A stretch of 15,749 nt of DNA from positions 2,035 to 17,783 of the forward strand of contig DHFK01000183.1 of NCBI GenBank assembly GCA_002400365.1, in the 5' to 3' direction. The stretch is from Anaerolineales bacterium UBA4826. GTDB taxonomy: Bacteria; Chloroflexota; Anaerolineae; UBA4142. A program made the position numbers and the translations under genes. The notes beneath the pieces were generated by a model, which had not been told where the DNA came from, did no database searches, and saw only the letters and a program-made list of their open reading frames with translations. Shown in pieces: positions 1 to 7,004 of the stretch (position 1 is its first letter; the number at the start of each line of letters is the position of its first letter).

Positions 1-29
1 AAGCGTTCTTGTCCCGCCGCGCCGAGCGG

Positions 30-58
30 CGCAAAAAGCGTTTGACGCAAATAGCGTT
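30..58. repeat. Short direct repeat, two 13-mers
   Basis: CGCAAAAAGCGTT (30-42) and CGCAAATAGCGTT (46-58) match at 12 of 13 positions and are offset by 16 bp. A further AAGCGTT lies at the very start of the window (1-7), so the repeat may continue to the left. A small GC-rich inverted repeat (CGCCGC...GCGGCG, about 16-31) lies just before the first copy. No T-tract follows it, so I do not call a terminator. Nothing else is recognisable in 1-135. Confidence 0.45.
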
Positions 59-135
59 CGCGTGGGTGTTCATTCATTGGCTGGATTATAGCGCGTTTCC
101 GCCAGCCGGCAAAGTGGCGGCGCGGGTGATCGCAG

Positions 136-164
136 TTGACAGCGCAAACCAACAGGCATACAAT
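136..164 (+). promoter_or_regulatory. Sigma70-type promoter for the KimA-like gene
   Basis: TTGACA at 136-141 is a perfect -35 hexamer. After exactly 17 bp comes TACAAT at 159-164, which is 5 of 6 to the -10 consensus. Transcription should start near 171, giving a leader of about 70 nt before the ATG at 240. Seen directly; activity is inferred. Confidence 0.75.
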
Positions 165-178
165 CCTGCCCGTTCAAC

Positions 179-217
179 CACTGCGCGCGGGAGGAACTCC
201 TCGCGCGTGTCGCAGTG
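179..217 (+). promoter_or_regulatory. Leader stem-loop upstream of the KimA-like gene
   Basis: An imperfect but GC-rich hairpin can form in the predicted 5' leader. The outer arms CACTG (179-183) and CAGTG (213-217) pair. The inner arms around GCGCGGGAG and CTCCTCGCGC close on a GAA loop at 194-196. It ends 22 nt before the start codon and has no following T-run, so it is not a classical terminator. It could tune translation or mRNA stability. It does not look like the c-di-AMP (ydaO) riboswitch that precedes many KimA genes. Confidence 0.45.
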
Positions 218-239
218 AGGCAATGCGAGAAAACATAGG

Positions 240-2351
240 ATGGACAGACACAACGACTTGGGCGTGCCGGAGGGCGACGAAAAACCGCTTGCCGCCGATC
301 GAGCCGGCGCGCCATCGAAAAAAATCAATCCCGAGTTGACGATCAGCGAAGTCCGGCGCGGCGTCCGTCCCGGCGATGTCTATGTGCGAATGAGGCAATC
401 GCATCGCAAACTCTTTCGCCGGGTGGGTCCAGGGCATTTCGTCGTCACCGCCGAGTCCGATCGCCCGGAGACTTGGCTCGAACGCGCGTATCGCGCCCTC
501 AAGCAGGTGCTGATCGGGCGACCGTTGGAAACCGCCGAGGAAGTTCACCAGCGCCTGACCAAAGTCAAAGCACTGGCGGTGTTTGGCTCGGACGCGATCT
601 CGTCCAGCGCGTACGCCACCGAGGCGTCGCTGGTGATTCTGATGGCAGCCGGCAACGCCGCGCTCGGCATCTCGTTCTACACCGCGCTGGCGATCGCGGT
701 CATGCTCTCCATCGTCGGTTTTTCGTATCGTCAGACCGTCTACGCGTATCCTCACGGCGGCGGTTCGTACAACGTCAGCCGCGAAAACCTGGGACAGATT
801 CCGGGGCTGGTTGCCGCGGCGGCGCTGCTGATTGACTATGTGCTGACGGTCGCCGTGTCCATCGTCGCCGGCTCAGCCGCCGTGACGTCGGCGCTCATCG
901 CTTCCGGCTATGCCGGGCAAATCAAGGCGCTTGAAGCGGCGCTGCCGGCTTTTCTCAATCTCAACGTCATCCTGAGTCTGTGCTTTATCGGCTTGATTAC
1001 GCTGGGCAATCTGCGCGGCATCCGCGAGTCCGGCACCATCTTTGCGATCCCGACGTACCTATTCATCGTCAGTCTGAGCGTCATGCTCGCCGTCGGCTTG
1101 TTCCAAGCGTTCGCCGGCACGCTCCACCCCGCCGCGCCGCCGCCGCTTCTGCCGGCGACCGAACCCGTCACGCTGTGGCTGGTCCTGCGCGCGTTCTCCG
1201 CCGGCGCGGTGGCGATGAGCGGCACCGAAGCGATTTCCAACGGCGTCCCGGCTTTCCAAAAACCAGAATCAAAAAACGCGGCGACCACGCTGACCGTGAT
1301 GGCAACCTTGCTCGGCGCCTTCTTCCTCGGCGTTTCGTATCTCGCGACGCGCATGGGGCTGGTGCCCAGCGAAGAAACGATCATCTCGCAGGTCGCGCGC
1401 GCCGTCTTTGGCGCCAGTCTGCCGTACTATGTCTTCCAGATCGCGACGACGGGCATTCTCGTCATCGCCGCGAACACGGCGTTCGCCGACTTTCCGCGCC
1501 TCGCGTCCGTGTTGGCGCGCGATAATTTCATGCCGCATCAATTTCTGTTTCGCGGCGATCGGCTCGCGTTCTCGACCGGCATCGTCGCGCTGGGTGGCAT
1601 CGCCGCGCTGCTAGTCGTCGGCTTTGGCGGCAACGTAGATAGTCTGATTCATCTGTACGCGGTGGGCGTTTTCCTTGCCTTTAGCATGTCCAATGCCGGC
1701 ATGGTCGTGCACTGGTGGAAACTGCGTGGACCCAATTGGCAGTCCAGTCTAGCCATCAATGGCGTCGGCGCTACCCTATCCGTCACCACCCTGATTATCG
1801 TCGCGGTGACCAAGTTCGCGCTGGGCGCGTGGATCGTCATCTTACTGATTCCGATCATCGTGGCGTTCTTTCAATTCATCCACCGCCACTATTCCCATGT
1901 CGCCGATCAACTCCGCATCGTGCCGGGGCAGTTGCCGCCGCCCCAAGTTGACCAACTGGTGCTGGTGCCCATTGACGACGTGAACTATGCCTCGCTACGC
2001 GCGATCTCGTTCGCGCGCACGATCGCACGCGACGCGGTCGCGCTGCACATTTCGACCAACCCAGAGCGCGCGGACAAAGTCAAGCGCAAGATGCAGACGT
2101 ACGCCGCCGACGTCAAGTTCGTGATTCTCGACTCGCCCTTGCGCGCGTTTGTGCGCCCGCTGCTGGCGTACGTGGACGCCGTCCACAGCCAATATCCGAG
2201 CGCGTTCGTCACGATCGTTCTGCCCGAGTTTATCACCGCGCATTGGTGGGAGGGTTTCTTGCACAATCGAACGGCGGCGCGCTTGCGCCGCGCGTTCGAA
2301 AAGCATCCCAACGTCGCGGTGGTGCTGGTGCCGTACTTGCTGGAAAAGTAA
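240..2351 (+). CDS. kimA: KimA-like APC-superfamily potassium transporter
   Basis: A 703-residue membrane protein closely resembling Bacillus subtilis KimA (formerly YdaO), a proton-coupled high-affinity K+ importer of the APC superfamily. Residues 1-85 are a soluble extension absent from B. subtilis KimA (about 607 aa). The transporter core follows, starting at about residue 90 with IGRPLETAEE. GSDAISSSAYATE (116-128) and LIDYVLTVAVS (197-207) align with KimA segments carrying the K+-site residues; D118, Y125, D199 and Y200 are conserved. About 12 hydrophobic helices extend to about residue 545. The C-terminal 140 residues form the cytosolic UspA-like domain that binds c-di-AMP in KimA. The ATG at 240 is used because an in-frame stop lies at 216-218. 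The only Shine-Dalgarno-like GAGG (217-220) is about 19 nt away, so initiation is weakly supported. A K+ substrate is inferred from family; another APC substrate is possible. Confidence 0.85.
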   Translation: MDRHNDLGVPEGDEKPLAADRAGAPSKKINPELTISEVRRGVRPGDVYVRMRQSHRKLFRRVGPGHFVVTAESDRPETWLERAYRALKQVLIGRPLETAEEVHQRLTKVKALAVFGSDAISSSAYATEASLVILMAAGNAALGISFYTALAIAVMLSIVGFSYRQTVYAYPHGGGSYNVSRENLGQIPGLVAAAALLIDYVLTVAVSIVAGSAAVTSALIASGYAGQIKALEAALPAFLNLNVILSLCFIGLITLGNLRGIRESGTIFAIPTYLFIVSLSVMLAVGLFQAFAGTLHPAAPPPLLPATEPVTLWLVLRAFSAGAVAMSGTEAISNGVPAFQKPESKNAATTLTVMATLLGAFFLGVSYLATRMGLVPSEETIISQVARAVFGASLPYYVFQIATTGILVIAANTAFADFPRLASVLARDNFMPHQFLFRGDRLAFSTGIVALGGIAALLVVGFGGNVDSLIHLYAVGVFLAFSMSNAGMVVHWWKLRGPNWQSSLAINGVGATLSVTTLIIVAVTKFALGAWIVILLIPIIVAFFQFIHRHYSHVADQLRIVPGQLPPPQVDQLVLVPIDDVNYASLRAISFARTIARDAVALHISTNPERADKVKRKMQTYAADVKFVILDSPLRAFVRPLLAYVDAVHSQYPSAFVTIVLPEFITAHWWEGFLHNRTAARLRRAFEKHPNVAVVLVPYLLEK

Positions 2352-2378
2352 ACCAAGTTCCTACATCTCCTCCGCCCT

Positions 2379-2407
2379 TTGACGAATCGTCGAATCCAGC
2401 ATAAAAT
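2379..2407 (+). promoter_or_regulatory. Sigma70-type promoter giving a predicted leaderless mRNA
   Basis: TTGACG (2379-2384), a 17-bp spacer and TAAAAT (2402-2407) form a near-consensus promoter in the short gap after the KimA-like gene. The expected +1 falls at about 2414-2415, exactly on the GTG start of the VanW-family gene. The spacer contains a small palindrome, GACGAATCGTC (2381-2391), that could be an operator. The -35 hexamer includes a TTG that could be mistaken for an upstream start codon. Confidence 0.7.
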
Positions 2408-2414
2408 ATCCACT

Positions 2415-4310
2415 GTGAACGACACAAGTTCCGTAACGACTGGGGAAACGCGACGTCCGCGCCGGCGTCGTGGCTCGCCCTTGCCCTTTTTCGTGCTCTA
2501 CGTCATCGCGTCAGTCCTCTTTAGCCTCCTCATCCTCTTCGGCGCCTATGAATTCATCTACCGCGACCGGATCATTCTGGGCGTGAGTGTCCAGGGGCAA
2601 TCCGTGAGCGGAATGACGCGCGCGCAAGCCAGCCAGTTTCTCCAGAGCAAATTTGGCAGCCCCGATGCCATCCGCGCGCGCTTTGGCGGCGAGCCGATCG
2701 TCGTGCGCGAGGACGATAGCCGCCCCGGCGGCAAACGGGTGTGGCGCGCGTGGCCCTGGGAACTGGGGCTGCGGACCGATTTCGCACCCGTCGCCGAGCA
2801 AGCCGCGCGGTTGGGGCATCGCGACAGTTGGCTCGACAGTCTCGCCGAGCAGGCGCGCTGCATCTGGGCTGACTGTGACCTCGGGATTGACGCGCAGTTC
2901 GACGAGCACATCGCGCAGGCGTATCTCAGTTGGCTCGCGCCGCAGGTCGCGCAGCCGGCGCGCGACGCGCGCGTGCGTATCGAGGGCGTGCGCGTGATCG
3001 CGACGCCGGCGCAGAACGGACGTGACCTCGACGGCGCGGTCATGCTCGAGCGGATGCGCGCACGCGTTCTCGCCAACTCGCGCGGTGATCTGGTGCTCGC
3101 GTTTCGCGAGACCGCGCCGCTGGTCGCGAACGCCGACGCCGCGCAGGCGCAAGCCGAGGCGCTCCTTGCCGCGCCGGTCATGCTGACGTTCGGCGGGCGC
3201 ACGTGGGCGTTGGACCAAGCCGCGCTCGCGGCGATGATCGTGATTCAGCCGCAGCCAGACACGCCGGGCAAACTGCGTCTGGTCGCGTCTATTGATCGCA
3301 CGCAACTGAGCGCCTATCTCAAGACGATGGCGCGCGAGATCAATCAGCCCGCGCGCGACGCGCGCCTGCGTTTCGATCCCACCACCAGCGCGCTCACGCC
3401 GATTGTCACCAGCCAGTACGGTCAGATCCTCGATCCCGAAGCGGCGGCAAAGCAGATCGAACAGCAATTGATGGCGCGCGCGGCGCGCGGGCCCGGCATG
3501 GCAAACCCGCTGGAGACCATCCAGGCGCGCACGATCGGTCTGCCCGTGAGCGTCACCAAGCCGGCGATTGCCCTGGAGGACATGGCGAAATTCGGAATCA
3601 AGGAATTGGTCGCGCAGGGGGTCAGCAATTTTCGAGGGTCGGCGGCGGGGCGGATCCAAAACATTCGCACGGCGACCGAACAGTTCGATGGCATCGTCGT
3701 GCCACCCGGCGGCGTCTTTTCGTTCGATCAATTCCTGGGCGATGTGGTGGAAGCGAATGGCTATGACGATGCGTACATCATCTTTGCGGATCGCACCGTG
3801 CTGGGTCCGGGCGGCGGCGTGTGCCAGGTGTCGTCCACCGTCTTTCGCGCGGCATTCTTTGGCGGCTTGCCGATCGTCGAGCGCTGGGCGCACGCGTATC
3901 GCGTCGGTTACTACGAGCCGCCGATCGGCTTGGACGCGACGGTCTTTGCGCCGAGTGTGGATTTCAAATTCAAGAACGATACCGACGCGTATCTGCTGAT
4001 CCAGCCCAAGTTGGATTTGAAGAACTATACCCTGACGTTCAGTTTTTACGGCACCAAGCCGAATCGCACCGTCGAAATGGAAGAGCCGATCATGGAGAAC
4101 GTCATGCCACACGGTCCCGCGATTTACACCGACGATCCGACGCTGAAAAAGGGTGTGACCAAACAAGTGGATTTCGCGCACGACGGCGCGGACGTGACGG
4201 TGTGGCGCAAGATTCTGGTGAATGGTCAGGTCGTCAAGCGCGAAAAATTCTTTAGCCGCTACGAGCCGTGGGTGGCGCGCTATTTGGTGGGGACGAAGGT
4301 GGTGAAGTAG
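2415..4310 (+). CDS. VanW-family membrane-anchored surface protein
   Basis: A 631-residue protein with an Arg-rich cytosolic N-terminus, one transmembrane segment (about residues 23-46) and a large extracytoplasmic part. Two related putative peptidoglycan-binding (PG_binding_4/YoaR-like) segments carry the shared words QPARDARV (about 180) and QPARDARL (about 311). A VanW domain (about 404-533) holds the characteristic PPGGVFSFDQFLG and GPGGGVCQVSSTVF. A G5-like tail follows (about 575-628). VanW proteins are named from vancomycin-resistance clusters, but their biochemical role is not established; cell-wall association is inferred. I chose the GTG at 2415 over the in-frame TTG at 2379 because that TTG lies inside a -35 box and the GTG coincides with the predicted +1. 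No Shine-Dalgarno sequence precedes it. The gene converges on ruvA with a 22-bp gap and no visible terminator. Confidence 0.88.
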   Translation: MNDTSSVTTGETRRPRRRRGSPLPFFVLYVIASVLFSLLILFGAYEFIYRDRIILGVSVQGQSVSGMTRAQASQFLQSKFGSPDAIRARFGGEPIVVREDDSRPGGKRVWRAWPWELGLRTDFAPVAEQAARLGHRDSWLDSLAEQARCIWADCDLGIDAQFDEHIAQAYLSWLAPQVAQPARDARVRIEGVRVIATPAQNGRDLDGAVMLERMRARVLANSRGDLVLAFRETAPLVANADAAQAQAEALLAAPVMLTFGGRTWALDQAALAAMIVIQPQPDTPGKLRLVASIDRTQLSAYLKTMAREINQPARDARLRFDPTTSALTPIVTSQYGQILDPEAAAKQIEQQLMARAARGPGMANPLETIQARTIGLPVSVTKPAIALEDMAKFGIKELVAQGVSNFRGSAAGRIQNIRTATEQFDGIVVPPGGVFSFDQFLGDVVEANGYDDAYIIFADRTVLGPGGGVCQVSSTVFRAAFFGGLPIVERWAHAYRVGYYEPPIGLDATVFAPSVDFKFKNDTDAYLLIQPKLDLKNYTLTFSFYGTKPNRTVEMEEPIMENVMPHGPAIYTDDPTLKKGVTKQVDFAHDGADVTVWRKILVNGQVVKREKFFSRYEPWVARYLVGTKVVK

Positions 4311-4332
4311 ACGAGATAGACCTCGCCCATGC

Positions 4333-4911
4333 CTATCCTCCTCCCAAGTATTGCAGCGCAATCCGCACGCGCTCTTCCACCGTCTTGACGTTGGATGGCA
4401 CCGACCGCGCCGCGCGCGTCGCCTCCGCCGCGCTATAGCCCAGGTTGATTAGCGCGTTCATCACATCCTCGTCCAGCGGCGATAGCGCTCCCGCTTCCGC
4501 CAGCCCGCCCAAGTCAAGCTTCCCCTTTAACTCTAGCACGATTCGCTGCGCAGTCTTTTTGCCGATGCCGGGAATCGCAGTGAGCACCTCGAGATTCCCT
4601 TGCGCGATCGCCATCCGCACAGTCTCCGTCGGCGCGGCGGACAGAACACCCAACGCGACTTTGGGACCGATGCCGCTGACGGTCATCAGCGTTTCGAACA
4701 GGCGCAATTCCTCCTCGGTCGCAAAGCCGTACAGCGAGAGTTCGTCTTCGCGCACGCGCAGATGCGTGAACAATTGAACCTCGCTGCCGACCGCGCCGAG
4801 ACCGGCGACAGTGCTAGCCGACACGCGCACGCGCAACCCAACGCCGCCGACGTTGACGATGATCGTGTCGTCAGCGCGCGCTTGAAGTTTGCCGTAAAGT
4901 GTGGCGATCAT
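4333..4911 (-). CDS. ruvA: Holliday junction branch migration protein RuvA
   Basis: A 192-residue RuvA of normal family length. RuvA tetramers bind Holliday junctions and load the RuvB motor for branch migration during recombinational repair. The N-terminal OB-fold domain starts MIATLYGKLQ. The two helix-hairpin-helix motifs are visible as VSGIGPKVALGVLS and IPGIGKKTAQRIVLELKG. The C-terminal RuvB-contacting domain is visible as NALINLGYSAAEATRA followed by a conserved helical end. The start ATG is preceded by GAGG at a good distance. The gene lies 56 bp downstream of ruvC in the order yebC-ruvC-ruvA. ruvB is not in the window and would have to be encoded elsewhere. The gap to ruvC is filled by a heptamer repeat array. 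Confidence 0.95.
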   Translation of the reverse strand: MIATLYGKLQARADDTIIVNVGGVGLRVRVSASTVAGLGAVGSEVQLFTHLRVREDELSLYGFATEEELRLFETLMTVSGIGPKVALGVLSAAPTETVRMAIAQGNLEVLTAIPGIGKKTAQRIVLELKGKLDLGGLAEAGALSPLDEDVMNALINLGYSAAEATRAARSVPSNVKTVEERVRIALQYLGGG

Positions 4912-4923
4912 TGCTAATCCTCA

Positions 4924-4995
4924 AAGGCAGAAGGATGAGGGATGAAGGATGAAAATTATTTCTGCCTTCATCCCGCGAAGCGATCCTTCATCCTT
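4924..4995. repeat. Inverted heptamer tandem arrays between ruvC and ruvA
   Basis: The left array (4924-4951) is four units in strict 7-nt register: AAGGCAG, then AAGGATG, AGGGATG and AAGGATG. After a short AT-rich spacer the right array (4962-4995) carries the reverse complements: CTGCCTT, CATCCCG, a 6-nt interruption, GATCCTT and CATCCTT. Together they could fold into a long stem. The right array overlaps the ruvC 3' end, including its TGA stop (4970-4968), so the repeat encodes the last residues of RuvC. It does not cover the GAGG ribosome-binding site of ruvA. Confidence 0.75.
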
Positions 4996-5468
4996 TCAAA
5001 GCGCGCGCTGTGCGCGTGGCAAATCGCAACCGCGAGCGCGTCCGCGGCGTCGTCGGGCTGGGGAACGAAATCGAGTTGCAGCAGCAGTTTGACCATTTGC
5101 TGAATCTGCGCTTTTTCCGCGCGTCCATAGCCGACGACCGCCTGCTTGATTTGCAGCGGCGTGTACTCGTGAATCGCGAGGTTCGCTTGCGCCGCCGCGA
5201 GTAAAGCGACACCGCGTGCCTGACCCACAGACAGCGCGGTGCGAACGTTCTTGCTGAAGAATAGTTTCTCGACGACGGCGTCGGTTGGCTGGTGCTGGGC
5301 GATAAGCGCGGTCAGTTCGTCGTAGAGACGCCGCAAGCGGCGCGGCATTTGCCAGTCCGCCGGCGTCGTGATCGCGCCGTACGCGACCAGCGCCAGATCA
5401 TCGCCGTCGCTTTTCAACACTCCATAGCCAGTGATTGCCGTCCCTGGATCAACGCCTAGAATGATCAT
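4968..5468 (-). CDS. ruvC: Crossover junction endodeoxyribonuclease RuvC
   Basis: A 166-residue RuvC, close to the usual family length. It is the dimeric Mg2+-dependent nuclease that resolves Holliday junctions presented by RuvAB. The sequence begins MIILGVDPGTAITGYG with catalytic D7. E67 is in VVEKLFFSKN. The last two acidic ligands are D140 and D143 in DDAADALAVAICHA. All four match the E. coli catalytic set. The gene starts 18 bp after the yebC stop; the AAGG next to the ATG is unusually close for a ribosome-binding site, so coupling to yebC translation is likely. The final residues are encoded by a heptamer repeat array shared with the ruvC-ruvA gap. Confidence 0.95.
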   Translation of the reverse strand: MIILGVDPGTAITGYGVLKSDGDDLALVAYGAITTPADWQMPRRLRRLYDELTALIAQHQPTDAVVEKLFFSKNVRTALSVGQARGVALLAAAQANLAIHEYTPLQIKQAVVGYGRAEKAQIQQMVKLLLQLDFVPQPDDAADALAVAICHAHSARFERMKDRFAG

Positions 5469-5471
5469 TGC

Positions 5472-5492
5472 CTTGCGTTTTGCGCTTTACGC
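5472..5492. repeat. Three-unit heptamer array at the yebC/ruvC junction
   Basis: CTTGCGT, TTTGCGC and TTTACGC follow each other in exact 7-nt register (consensus YTTRCGY). They cover the whole yebC-ruvC gap, including the yebC TAA stop and the AAGG before ruvC. The array is short, so chance is not excluded, but the period matches the other junction arrays in this window. Confidence 0.45.
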
Positions 5493-6251
5493 ATGCTCCT
5501 TGGCGCCCTCAAACTTTGCCATCACCGCGTCGCTGATGTCCAGGTTGGTGAATACCTTTTGCACGTCGTCGTGTTCTTCGAGGGACTCCATCAGTTTCAG
5601 CGTCGAGATGGCTTGCTCGTCGCTGATCTGCGCCGGCGTCTTGGCGATCCACGCCAACTCTGCCGATGTGAACGCGATCTTGCGCTTGTCCAGCGCATCG
5701 CGCAGGGCGCGCAGATTTTCCGGCGCGGAATACGCCTCGACCAGGTTTCCATCTACCTTCAAGTCATCTGCGCCGGCGTCAATCAACTCCAGTTCCAGTT
5801 CTTCCGCGTTCTTCGGGTTCTCGATCGTGATCACGCCTTTCTTTTCGAACAGCCACGCCACGGCATTCGCCGCCGCGAGGTTGCCGCCGCCGCGCGTGAA
5901 CAGGTGACGCACTTCGGAGGCGGCGCGGTTGCGGTTATCGGTCAACACCTGGACGAGCAGCGCGGCGCCCCCTGGACCATAGCCCTCGTACATCACCTCT
6001 TCGAGTTGGCCGCCTTCCTTGAGCTCGCCGGTGCCGCGCTTGATTGCGCGCTCGATGTTTTCCTTCGGCATATTGTTCGCGCGCGCCTTGTCCACGGCGA
6101 GTCGCAGCGCAAAGTTCGCGTTGGGGTCGCCCCCGCCTTCACGCGCGGCAATCGAGATTTCACGACCGAGGCGCGTGAACATCGCGCCTTTCTTTACATC
6201 CGCCACACCCTTCTTGCGTTTGATTTGCGCCCACTTGGAATGTCCAGACAT
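5487..6251 (-). CDS. yebC: YebC/PmpR-family protein
   Basis: A 254-residue protein with the family hallmark start MSGHSKWAQIKRKKG and the segments FTRLGREI, ANNMPKENIERAIKRGTG and VMYEGYGPGG. YebC-family proteins were first described as DNA-binding regulators. More recent work ties several members to translation of difficult nascent chains on the ribosome. Which role applies here cannot be read from sequence. The ATG is preceded by GGAGGT (6262-6257) with a 5-nt spacer, the best ribosome-binding site in the window. A TATAAT box lies about 40 bp upstream. The gene heads a yebC-ruvC-ruvA group, a common bacterial arrangement. Confidence 0.95.
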   Translation of the reverse strand: MSGHSKWAQIKRKKGVADVKKGAMFTRLGREISIAAREGGGDPNANFALRLAVDKARANNMPKENIERAIKRGTGELKEGGQLEEVMYEGYGPGGAALLVQVLTDNRNRAASEVRHLFTRGGGNLAAANAVAWLFEKKGVITIENPKNAEELELELIDAGADDLKVDGNLVEAYSAPENLRALRDALDKRKIAFTSAELAWIAKTPAQISDEQAISTLKLMESLEEHDDVQKVFTNLDISDAVMAKFEGAKEHA

Positions 6252-6290
6252 ACGAGACCTCCGATCGTTCCAACTCCATGGTTCACTTGC

Positions 6291-6299
6291 ATTATACCA
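6291..6299 (-). promoter_or_regulatory. Extended -10 promoter for yebC-ruvC-ruvA
   Basis: On the - strand TGG is followed by a perfect TATAAT (6296-6291), giving an extended -10 element. The -35 region at 16-17 bp is poor (TTTCGA, about 3 of 6), as is typical when an extended -10 is present. The predicted start near 6284 gives a leader of about 33 nt ending in the strong yebC ribosome-binding site. Confidence 0.65.
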
Positions 6300-6307
6300 C
6301 GCGACGC

Positions 6308-6380
6308 CGAAATCGAAAAGCGGGTGGAACTAGTTTCGCTTGCCGATTTTCGATTTGCAGTTTCGCAACCTCGAAAATCA
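6308..6380. repeat. Degenerate heptamer/inverted repeats between gmk and the yebC promoter
   Basis: CGATTTT (6344-6350), CGATTTG (6351-6357) and CAGTTTC (6358-6364) are in 7-nt register. They are matched by inverted copies on both sides: AAATCGAAAA (6310-6319) pairs with TTTTCGATTT (6347-6356), and GATTTTCGA (6345-6353) pairs with TCGAAAATC (6371-6379). The second pair forms a hairpin on the - strand that overlaps the gmk stop. No U-tract follows, so a Rho-independent terminator is not supported. Confidence 0.5.
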
Positions 6381-7004
6381 CAAATTCACCCGGCGCGGTG
6401 TGACGCTGACTTTTTCCGCGCGAATGATTGCCTGAATCAAATCGGCGGTTTCGTCCAACGCGTCGTCTTCGTTGACGATCACATAGTCGAATTTCTCGAA
6501 CTCGTTCATCTCCAACCGCGCGGCGTGCAAGCGCAGCCGCAAATAGTCCTCGGGCTCGGTGCGGCGCTTGCGCAGACGCGCTTCCAACGCCTCCATCGAA
6601 GGCGGCATCAGAAAGATAAAGATGGCGTCCGGCACGATGCGTTTGAGGGTCGCCGCGCCTTGAACGTCAATCCGCATAATGACGTCTTGTCCGCGCGCCA
6701 AGGCGTCGCGCACCTCGCGCTTGGAGTTGCCATAGTCGTAGCCATAGACGACCGCGCGCTCCAAAAAGTCGCCGCGCGCTTCCATCTCGGCGAAGTGTTC
6801 TTTGGTGATGAAATAATAGTCCTTGCCGTCCACCTCCTCGGCGCGCTTGGGGCGCGTCGTGTTCGTCACGACAAAGTGAAAGGGGCAGTTCAGTTCCTGC
6901 ATCCGTCGGAGCGCGGCGTCCTTGCCGACGCCGGACGGACCCGAGACGACAATAAGCAACGGCGGTCGTTCTGGCAATTGAATTGGCAGTTTGGCTTCAG
7001 GCAT
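6378..7004 (-). CDS. gmk: Guanylate kinase
   Basis: A 208-residue enzyme, the normal length for the family. It phosphorylates GMP to GDP using ATP in the cytosol and is essential for GTP/dGTP supply. The P-loop GPSGVGKD is at residues 22-29. The GMP-binding signature runs from TTRPKR (49-54) to DGKDYYF (59-65), and DVQGA (113-117) follows. I chose the ATG at 7004: it puts the P-loop at the usual distance from the N-terminus and overlaps the stop of the upstream dehydrogenase gene by 8 bp, suggesting translational coupling. An in-frame ATG at 7058 would add 18 Arg-rich residues read inside the other gene and is unlikely. The gene ends a polysaccharide-type cluster rather than sitting with its frequent partner rpoZ. 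Confidence 0.95.
   Translation of the reverse strand: MPEAKLPIQLPERPPLLIVVSGPSGVGKDAALRRMQELNCPFHFVVTNTTRPKRAEEVDGKDYYFITKEHFAEMEARGDFLERAVVYGYDYGNSKREVRDALARGQDVIMRIDVQGAATLKRIVPDAIFIFLMPPSMEALEARLRKRRTEPEDYLRLRLHAARLEMNEFEKFDYVIVNEDDALDETADLIQAIIRAEKVSVTPRRVNL

Noticed and set aside
171..239. c-di-AMP (ydaO/yuaA) riboswitch upstream of the KimA-like gene
   Set aside because: The predicted leader is too short and only one simple hairpin is seen; I cannot find the conserved riboswitch words. A covariance search would be decisive.
2379..2414. TTG at 2379 as start of the VanW-family gene
   Set aside because: It is part of a -35 hexamer; a start there would require transcription from further upstream and lacks a ribosome-binding site.
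4924..4995. CRISPR-like array at the heptamer repeats
   Set aside because: Units are 7 nt with no spacers, and there is no leader and no cas gene nearby.
6345..6379. Rho-independent terminator after gmk
   Set aside because: A hairpin can form, but no U-tract follows and the stem is AT-rich. I list it only as an inverted repeat.
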